DNA of 9,301 nucleotides from Deltaproteobacteria bacterium (GTDB lineage Bacteria > Desulfobacterota > Binatia > UBA9968), in contig JAHKKJ010000103.1 in assembly GCA_020027655.1 (NCBI GenBank), positions 1-9,301 of the forward strand. Direction: 5' to 3'. How positions within the stretch are numbered: position 1 is the first letter of the stretch; each line of letters begins with the position of its first letter. The notes beneath the pieces were generated by a model. It worked only from the letters and a program-made list of their open reading frames with translations, was not told where the DNA came from and did not search any database. Shown here piece after piece: positions 1 through 4,965 of the stretch. Position numbers and translations under genes: made by a program.

Positions 1-62
1 GGACTTAAAATCCCGAGGACCCGGAAGGGTCCGTGCCGGTTCGAGTCCGGCTCCGGGCACCA
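1..62 (+). tRNA. tRNA-Leu(UAA), 3' portion, cut by the window start
   Basis: This is the 3' half of a class II tRNA. The anticodon loop CTTAAAA (bases 4-10) places anticodon TAA at positions 34-36 of the standard numbering, reading leucine UUA codons. It is closed by GGA (1-3) against TCC (11-13); the rest of the 5' strand is outside the window. A long variable arm follows, GGACCC (17-22) and GGGTCC (27-32) around a GGAA tetraloop, as expected for Leu, Ser or Tyr tRNAs. The T arm is GCCGG (35-39)/CCGGC (47-51) around TTCGAGT. The 3' acceptor strand is TCCGGGC (52-58), followed by discriminator A (59) and an encoded CCA (60-62). Discriminator A and anticodon TAA both agree with leucine. Only the truncation prevents full confirmation. 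No clear intrinsic terminator follows it. Confidence 0.93.
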
Positions 63-81
63 AAATGACATGACATACAGT

Positions 82-87
82 TATAAT
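82..87 (+). promoter_or_regulatory. Possible -10 hexamer upstream of the LOG-family gene
   Basis: A perfect TATAAT lies at 82-87 in the short AT-rich gap between the tRNA and the first gene. At 16-18 bp upstream there is no good -35 match (the spot falls on the tRNA CCA end), so this is a lone -10 box. If used, it would give a leader of about 85 bases. Co-transcription from the tRNA promoter is the alternative. Confidence 0.25.
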
Positions 88-180
88 AATCCTAGTGGGG
101 CCAAGATGATCTGCAGTCCTATCTGCCGCTTGGGCCAAGCTTTAAAAACCGATAGCGTTGTGTCATAGAGTGAGAACGTC

Positions 181-1209
181 ATGGAGCAGCCTAAAGTCAC
201 TTTGGCCAATATTGAAGCGCAGATTGCGGCATGGCTGCGTGAGCAATCCAGCTCCAGCAATGAAGCTCTGATCGGCGAAATGATTCGGACGATTATCAAA
301 TTGGCGGGGGATGAAACGAGCCGCGGCGATCTTAAAATTCTCAACCGCGCCCTGAAAGAATTACGCCACGCCTTCAAGGTTTTTGCGCGCTATAGCTCAG
401 TGCGCAAGGTGAGCATTTTTGGTTCCACACACATACAAGAAACTGACCCGTACTATCATTTAGCCAAACAGCTTGCAGACCGGCTGGCCCAAGAGGGATT
501 GATGGTGATTACCGGCGCGGGTCCGGGGATAATGCAGGCTGGCCATGAAGGGGCGGGACGAGATAATAGTTTCGGGGTCAATATCCGTCTGCCTGCGGTA
601 CAGCAGGCGAATCGCTTTATCAAAGACGATTCAAAGCTCATGAGCTTTCATTTTTTCTTTACGCGGAAGCTCATGTTTGTAAAGGAAGCCGATGCCGTTG
701 TGATATTTCCCGGCGGATTTGGCACCCACGATGAGCTCTCCGAGTCACTGACGTTAGCTCAAACTGGCAAGAGCCAAATTGTGCCGATTGTTCTCATGGA
801 TCTTCCTGACAGACAATATTGGCGACAGTGGGAACGGTTCGTGCGGGAGGCCATGCTAAGTCGGGGCTATATTTCCGGCAAGGAGTTTAGCTTCTTTAAG
901 ATCATGGACAACGTCGAGGCGGCGGTCGGCGAAATCGAGACCTTTTATCGAAACTTTCATTCTTATCGATTTGTAAAGCAGGATTTGGTGATTCGGCTCA
1001 ATCATCCCCCGCCGCCGGATCTGATCGATACGTTGAACCAATCGTTTGTCGACGTTCTTACGAAAGGTAAAATCAAGCAGACGGAGCCTCTCGCAGAGGA
1101 AGCGGACGATCAAGGCACATTGCATCTACCTCGCTTATCCGTCCCTTTTAATCGCGAAGATTTTGCACGGCTGCGACAGATGATCGACGTGATCAATCGC
1201 GAGGGCTAG
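181..1209 (+). CDS. LOG-family (TIGR00730-like) Rossmann-fold protein, putative nucleoside 5'-monophosphate phosphoribohydrolase
   Basis: This 342-residue protein belongs to the LOG superfamily, whose characterised members hydrolyse nucleoside 5'-monophosphates (cytokinin ribotides, AMP) to free base and ribose 5-phosphate; older databases call them lysine decarboxylases. The fold is shown by a first strand ending SIFGST (about 78-83), GAGPGIMQA (112-120) and the signature PGGFGTHDE (177-185). The upstream TRKLMF segment (161-166) supplies the family's conserved Arg, and E185 the conserved acid. It is longer than plant-type LOGs (about 200 residues): an N-terminal helical stretch of about 70 residues and a charged tail after about 260 flank the core. 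ATG at 181 is chosen because it is the first start and the helical N-terminus continues from it; a GAGTGAG stretch lies just upstream but is a poor ribosome site. It opens a four-gene forward run. The superfamily is certain; the substrate is unknown. Confidence 0.9.
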   Translation: MEQPKVTLANIEAQIAAWLREQSSSSNEALIGEMIRTIIKLAGDETSRGDLKILNRALKELRHAFKVFARYSSVRKVSIFGSTHIQETDPYYHLAKQLADRLAQEGLMVITGAGPGIMQAGHEGAGRDNSFGVNIRLPAVQQANRFIKDDSKLMSFHFFFTRKLMFVKEADAVVIFPGGFGTHDELSESLTLAQTGKSQIVPIVLMDLPDRQYWRQWERFVREAMLSRGYISGKEFSFFKIMDNVEAAVGEIETFYRNFHSYRFVKQDLVIRLNHPPPPDLIDTLNQSFVDVLTKGKIKQTEPLAEEADDQGTLHLPRLSVPFNREDFARLRQMIDVINREG

Positions 1210-1214
1210 CTGAA

Positions 1215-1219
1215 AGGAG
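1215..1219 (+). promoter_or_regulatory. Ribosome binding site AGGAG for the DUF1932 dehydrogenase gene
   Basis: AGGAG ends six bases before the ATG at 1226, inside the 16-base gap after the LOG gene. It fixes the start codon and suggests both genes are read from one transcript. Confidence 0.75.
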
Positions 1220-1225
1220 CGAACT

Positions 1226-2158
1226 ATGGCGTTCCAACGAATTGGTATATTGAGCATCGGTGAGATGGGTTATCACTGGGCCAAGATTTTAACTAGTCGG
1301 GGGATCGAGGTCCTGACCTACGCTAAAGACCGCAGTGAGACGACCCGGAAACGGGCGGAGAACGTTGGCGTGAAATGCGTGCCGTCGACTGCGACTTTGA
1401 TCAAGGATGCCGATTTGATCGTTTCAATTGTCGTCCCGTCTGCGGCGAAACGCGTAGCGACCAAAGTCGCAAAAGCGGCCGCCAAGTCGGGGCGCAGGAA
1501 TCTTCTTTATTTGGACGCCAACGCGATTTCTCCCATGACCGCGGATGAGATCGGAAAGATTCTGCAACCTAGCGGGATTAACTTTGTCGACGGTTGTATC
1601 ATCGGATCCGCAACCAAGATGGATAAAGGTGCCGTGGTCTACGTGTCCGGACCACAAGCAGCGAGGATTCAAGAACTTGAGTCGTACGGCTTTTCAGTCA
1701 GGGTTCTTGGGTCGACCGTCGCTCAGGCTTCGGCTTTCAAAGTCGTCTATGCTGGCTTGACGAAAGGGCTACAGGGACTTTTTGTCGAGCTCTTGATGGG
1801 GGCCAGAAGATTTGGTTTGCTGGATGAAATTTTAAAGCGTTACGAAGAGAGTTTCCCGGGGTTGTTAGATAAAGTGACTTCGAGTATCGTCGGTTTGCGT
1901 ATCCATGCGGCCAGGCGGGCCGAGGAAATGGACGAACTGAAGCGGACTTTTGGCCATCACGGGATGAAGGCTTTCATGGCGCCAGCGGTACAGAAAGTGC
2001 TGCAATCCATTGCCGAGTTGGATGTCGGGAAGGCCTCTGACACCGGCGCGCGGGAAGGGGACCTCTTGGAGACTCTTGAGCTTTTCTTTAAAAAGGGTTT
2101 GTTGCAGCAGGAGCAAAAACAATCGTCGTCCACGGAACAGATTCATGCGGCAGGCTAA
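1226..2158 (+). CDS. NAD(P)-dependent oxidoreductase with DUF1932 C-terminal domain (6-phosphogluconate/3-hydroxyisobutyrate dehydrogenase superfamily)
   Basis: This 310-residue cytoplasmic protein has the beta-hydroxyacid dehydrogenase architecture. The N-terminal Rossmann domain starts at residue 6 with IGILSIGEMG; the first glycine of the usual GxGxxG is Ser10, which I recall as common in DUF1932 members (ILSPGDMG type) and so not a defect. LYLDANAISP (94-103) and VDGCIIGS (121-128) are the substrate-side motifs. FKVVYAGLTKGLQGLF (171-186) matches the DUF1932 helix with the presumed catalytic lysine K172 and replaces the KxxxN of classical members. The C-terminal half is all helical, and the last 20 residues are Gln/Ser-rich and probably disordered. 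The start is fixed by a good ribosome site. It sits 16 bases after the LOG gene and 73 bases before the ThDP enzyme gene, suggesting a shared pathway. The family likely reduces or oxidises a beta-hydroxy acid with NAD(P); the substrate cannot be read from sequence. Confidence 0.88.
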   Translation: MAFQRIGILSIGEMGYHWAKILTSRGIEVLTYAKDRSETTRKRAENVGVKCVPSTATLIKDADLIVSIVVPSAAKRVATKVAKAAAKSGRRNLLYLDANAISPMTADEIGKILQPSGINFVDGCIIGSATKMDKGAVVYVSGPQAARIQELESYGFSVRVLGSTVAQASAFKVVYAGLTKGLQGLFVELLMGARRFGLLDEILKRYEESFPGLLDKVTSSIVGLRIHAARRAEEMDELKRTFGHHGMKAFMAPAVQKVLQSIAELDVGKASDTGAREGDLLETLELFFKKGLLQQEQKQSSSTEQIHAAG

Positions 2159-2214
2159 GCGGCGTTGGGCTCGATTACGATTCTATGGTGGTTAGTGAAT
2201 AGACATCTAAACCC

Positions 2215-2222
2215 AAGGGAGG
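2215..2222 (+). promoter_or_regulatory. Strong ribosome binding site AAGGGAGG deciding a GTG start
   Basis: AAGGGAGG lies nine bases upstream of GTG 2232. It supports this non-ATG start for the ThDP enzyme gene. The 73-base gap that holds it shows no clear hairpin terminator or promoter, so read-through from the upstream gene is likely. Confidence 0.7.
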
Positions 2223-2231
2223 ATTTGTAAG

Positions 2232-4013
2232 GTGGCGAAAGCACAAAGCAAGGTAGAAAAAAAGCAACCGCAATACGGTTCGGACGTTGTTGTCGATTTA
2301 ATGAAGGCTTTTGATATTGAGTACGCTGCGTTTAACCCGGGCGCGACGTTTCGCGGGATCCACGACTCCATCGTCAACTACGGCGGCAACTACAAGCCGG
2401 AAGTCATCTTTTGCAACCACGAAGAGATCTCAGTGGCTGTGGCCCACGGCTATGCCAAAGTGACGGGCAAGCCGATGATTGCCATCGCGCACAACATGGT
2501 CGGCCTGCAGCACGCGAGCATGGCGATTTTCAACGCGTATATCGACCGGGTCCCGATCTTGGTCCTAGGCGGCACCGGCCCGATGAACACCAAGCGTCGC
2601 CGTCCGCGCATCGACTGGATTCACACGGCCCTGGTACAGGGCAACCAAGTGCGCGACTACGTCAAGTGGGATGATCAGCCGTATACCCTGGCCGACGTGC
2701 CGGATTCCTTCATTCGCGGCTACCGCATCGCCACGACGGAACCGATGGCGCCGATCTATATCAACTACGATGCGGATCTCCAGGAAGATTCCCTCACCTC
2801 TACGCTTGAGGTCCCCAACGTCAGCCGGTATGCCCCGCCAGCGTCGATGCAGGCAAACCCGGAAGCGCTTCGAAAAGCGGCGGAAATGTTAGTCAACGCC
2901 CAAGCGCCGATCATCATCGCGGACACGCTGGGACGCAATCCAAAAACCGTACCCGCGCTGATCGAGTTGGCGGAGCTTTTGGCGGCTCCGGTTGTCGACA
3001 AGGGCGCGCGCTTTAATTTCCCCACGACCCATCCTTTGGATGCCACGGACGGCGCGCGGGAACTGCTACAAAAAGCCGATGTCATCCTGGCGCTCGATGT
3101 GGCAGATCTATTCGGTTCTTTGACAACGGTGAGCAAACAAACTCGAAACTGTGAGTATATCACTTCGCCCGGCGTGAAACTCATTAGCATCTCGATGAAT
3201 GATATGCTGGTACACTCCTGGGCTAACGATTTTCAGGCGTTACAGGCACTGGATCTGCCAATGTGCGCCGACACCTCGGTGGCCGTACCGGAACTGACTC
3301 GACTGTGCCGTGAAGCTATCGGCAACGACGGCAAGACCAAGGCGGCTCGCGAGGCGCGACATAAAGAGCTCGCCGACAAGCATAACGGCCGGCGCGCCAA
3401 ATGGCTTGCGGATGCGCGTGCGAAAGCCTCCCAAAAGGAAATCTCTACCGCATGGTTGGCACTAGAACTCGGTGAAGTCATCAAGAAAGAGGACTGGGTT
3501 CTGGTAAACGGCAATTCCAACGGCTGGGCGCGCCGGTTATGGGATTTTACCAAACCGAACCAGTATCTCGGGGGCAGTGGTGGTGCCGGTCTTGGCTACG
3601 GACCGGGCGCAGTCATCGGTGCCGCATTGGCACTGAAAGGTACGGGTAAGTTCGCCGTCAGCATTCAATCCGACGGCGACATGTTGATGACTTCGAGCTC
3701 GCTCTGGACCGCGGCCAAACATCGTATTCCGTTCCTCATGGTCATGCACAACAACCAGTCATACTACAACTCGGAGGAACATGGGATCGAAGTCGCGAAA
3801 TTCCGCAATCGTCCGGTGGAAAATGCGGGTATCGGGACCCACGTTGACGACCCGGCGGTGGACTTTGCCAAAATGGCGCAATCCTTTGGTGTCAATGGCG
3901 AGGGGGCGGTGCGCAATCCGGCAGATCTGCGGCCCGCTCTCGAAAGAGGCCTCAAGTACGTCAAGGAAAAACAATTGCCGTACCTCGTGGATGTGATCGC
4001 GGAGCCGCGTTGA
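2232..4013 (+). CDS. ThDP-dependent enzyme of the acetolactate synthase/benzoylformate decarboxylase superfamily
   Basis: This 593-residue protein has the three-domain layout of ThDP decarboxylase/carboligase enzymes. The N-terminal PYR domain (about 15-185) carries the ThDP-activating glutamate in CNHEEISVAVAHGYAKVTG (E64). The middle domain (about 205-360) includes PIIIADTLGR. The C-terminal PP domain (about 405-593) has GGSGGAGLGYGPGAVIGAA (447-465) and the Mg-ThDP motif running from SDGD (480-483) to MHNNQ (505-509), with the GDG-to-NN spacing expected. Ser480 replaces the first Gly of GDG, but the metal ligands D481 and N508 are present. A charged, Lys/Ala-rich helical linker (about 365-405) joins the middle and PP domains. 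GTG 2232 is chosen for its strong ribosome site. No acetolactate synthase small subunit is nearby, so a branched-chain biosynthetic role is unlikely. It overlaps the next gene by 4 bases. The superfamily is certain; the reaction (decarboxylase, lyase or carboligase) is unknown. Confidence 0.88.
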   Translation: MAKAQSKVEKKQPQYGSDVVVDLMKAFDIEYAAFNPGATFRGIHDSIVNYGGNYKPEVIFCNHEEISVAVAHGYAKVTGKPMIAIAHNMVGLQHASMAIFNAYIDRVPILVLGGTGPMNTKRRRPRIDWIHTALVQGNQVRDYVKWDDQPYTLADVPDSFIRGYRIATTEPMAPIYINYDADLQEDSLTSTLEVPNVSRYAPPASMQANPEALRKAAEMLVNAQAPIIIADTLGRNPKTVPALIELAELLAAPVVDKGARFNFPTTHPLDATDGARELLQKADVILALDVADLFGSLTTVSKQTRNCEYITSPGVKLISISMNDMLVHSWANDFQALQALDLPMCADTSVAVPELTRLCREAIGNDGKTKAAREARHKELADKHNGRRAKWLADARAKASQKEISTAWLALELGEVIKKEDWVLVNGNSNGWARRLWDFTKPNQYLGGSGGAGLGYGPGAVIGAALALKGTGKFAVSIQSDGDMLMTSSSLWTAAKHRIPFLMVMHNNQSYYNSEEHGIEVAKFRNRPVENAGIGTHVDDPAVDFAKMAQSFGVNGEGAVRNPADLRPALERGLKYVKEKQLPYLVDVIAEPR

Positions 4014-4861
4014 ATCACAGGCAGGCATTGACCAACGATCCCTATAAAGACTTTCGTCAGGCCGTCGACCGGGAGGAAACTAGAATCGATCTCGGAAGGG
4101 CGGCCCTGACGATTGCCGCGTCTGATTATCCCAATCTCGACGTCGATGCTTACCTGTCTCGCATTGACGCGCTGGCGACCACCGCAGCGGCGCGTTTGGG
4201 TTCTGACGCCGATGTTCATCGATCCATCGCCGCCCTCAACTTCGTGCTTTTTCAGGAGCACGGGTTTCGCGGCAACCGCGAACATTACTTTGATCCTAGA
4301 AATAGTTTCCTGAACGAAGTCCTGGACCGCAGAACCGGCATCCCTATATCCCTGTCAGTGCTCTATATAGAGGTTGCGCAGAGGATCGGCCTGTCCCTTC
4401 AGGGTGTCGGGTTTCCTGGTCACTTCTTGGTCAAGTATGTGGGAGACAACGAGGAGATCGTGGTCGATCCTTTCAATCGAGGAGAGATTCTATCTCAGAA
4501 GAGCCTCGAAACGATGCTCTCTAGATTGTATGGCGGTAAGATAGCTTTTAATCCCGACCTTCTCGAACCCATAAAGAAGAAGCAGATCCTCAGAAGAATG
4601 CTCAATAATCTTAAAATTATATACTTGGGACAAAACGATCTTATTAAGGGATTGTCAATTGTCGATCGTCTGATGGTATTAGATCCAGCATCGTTGGAGG
4701 ATATCCGAGATCGCGGGTTGATTTATTTGCAGCTCGAATGCTTCAAGCAAGCGCTGGAAGATCTTGAGAGTTATCTTCGTCTTGCGCCGCATGCCGAAGA
4801 CGCGCATGCGATAAGGAAGCAGATCACAGCCCTAACGAGGCAGGTGGCGCAGATCCACTAG
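4010..4861 (+). CDS. SirB1-family protein: transglutaminase-like fold plus TPR region
   Basis: This 283-residue protein matches the SirB1/COG2912 family. The N-terminal region FRQAVDREETRIDLGRAAL (15-33) is the family's usual opening. The transglutaminase-like core shows NSFLNEVLDRRTGIPISLS (98-116), GFPGHFLV (134-141) and VDPFNRGEIL (152-161). H138 and D153 occupy the His and Asp positions of a transglutaminase triad, but the segment where the nucleophilic Cys would sit reads ISLSVLY with no Cys, so hydrolase activity is doubtful, as is normal for the family. Residues about 195-260 form TPR-like helices (LGQNDLIKGLSIVDRLMVLDP, then FKQALEDLESYLRLAP). The TTG start overlaps the previous stop (TTGA) behind GGAG at 4001-4004, and no ATG lies near; TTG 4028 is the alternative. 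The last codons, His then TAG, fall inside a palindromic element. The molecular role of the family is not well defined; a protein-binding function is likely. Confidence 0.86.
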   Translation: MNHRQALTNDPYKDFRQAVDREETRIDLGRAALTIAASDYPNLDVDAYLSRIDALATTAAARLGSDADVHRSIAALNFVLFQEHGFRGNREHYFDPRNSFLNEVLDRRTGIPISLSVLYIEVAQRIGLSLQGVGFPGHFLVKYVGDNEEIVVDPFNRGEILSQKSLETMLSRLYGGKIAFNPDLLEPIKKKQILRRMLNNLKIIYLGQNDLIKGLSIVDRLMVLDPASLEDIRDRGLIYLQLECFKQALEDLESYLRLAPHAEDAHAIRKQITALTRQVAQIH

Positions 4862-4965
4862 CAGGCTGATGAAAAAGACCTCAATAGGTATCGTTGCGCT
4901 CAATCGCCTCGCCTGGTGATCTTTTTGAGAGCCTGCAAACAAATTTTTTCAGCAAACTGCTAGTG
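4856..4965. repeat. Palindromic, MITE/REP-like element between convergent genes
   Basis: An imperfect inverted repeat of 21-base arms occupies 4856-4876 and 4945-4965. The outer nine bases, CACTAGCAG, are perfect, and 18 of 21 positions match overall. Both arms continue into TGAAAAA-type tracts. A second, nested pairing exists: GCAGGCT (4861-4867) with AGCCTGC (4930-4936) and AAAAAGA (4872-4878) with TCTTTTT (about 4920-4926). The same GCAG...AAAAA motif therefore occurs three times, once forward and twice in reverse. Each outer arm supplies the TAG stop codon of one of the two convergent genes. No transposase is encoded inside. It may be a small non-autonomous repeat, a bidirectional terminator, or both. 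A repeat family elsewhere in the genome is inferred, not seen. Confidence 0.6.
4861..4949 (+). terminator. Possible terminator/attenuating hairpin for the forward operon
   Basis: GCAGGCT (4861-4867) pairs with AGCCTGC (4930-4936), extended inward across a small internal loop by AAAAAGA/TCTTTTT. A run of six T lies at 4944-4949, about eight bases past the stem. The large loop and the offset T-run make it a poor textbook intrinsic terminator, but its place between convergent genes fits termination. Confidence 0.35.

Noticed and set aside
1..62. tRNA-Leu 3' end as an integration (att) site
   Set aside because: tRNA 3' ends are common targets, but no integrase, no repeated copy of the tRNA end and no foreign-looking cargo are seen in the window.
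66..76. Short direct repeat ATGACATGACAT-like after the tRNA
   Set aside because: Two copies of a five-base unit are too short to distinguish from chance.
181..1209. Annotation as lysine decarboxylase
   Set aside because: PGGxGTxxE marks the LOG family; the decarboxylase name is a historic mis-annotation, and no PLP-enzyme motif is present.
2232..4013. Annotation as the acetolactate synthase large subunit (ilvB)
   Set aside because: The superfamily fits, but there is no small-subunit gene, no ilv context, and the neighbours point elsewhere; only the superfamily is supported.
3764..4285. Minus-strand open frame of 173 codons across the ThDP/SirB1 junction
   Set aside because: It is antisense to two well-supported genes, with no recognisable domain; a shadow frame.
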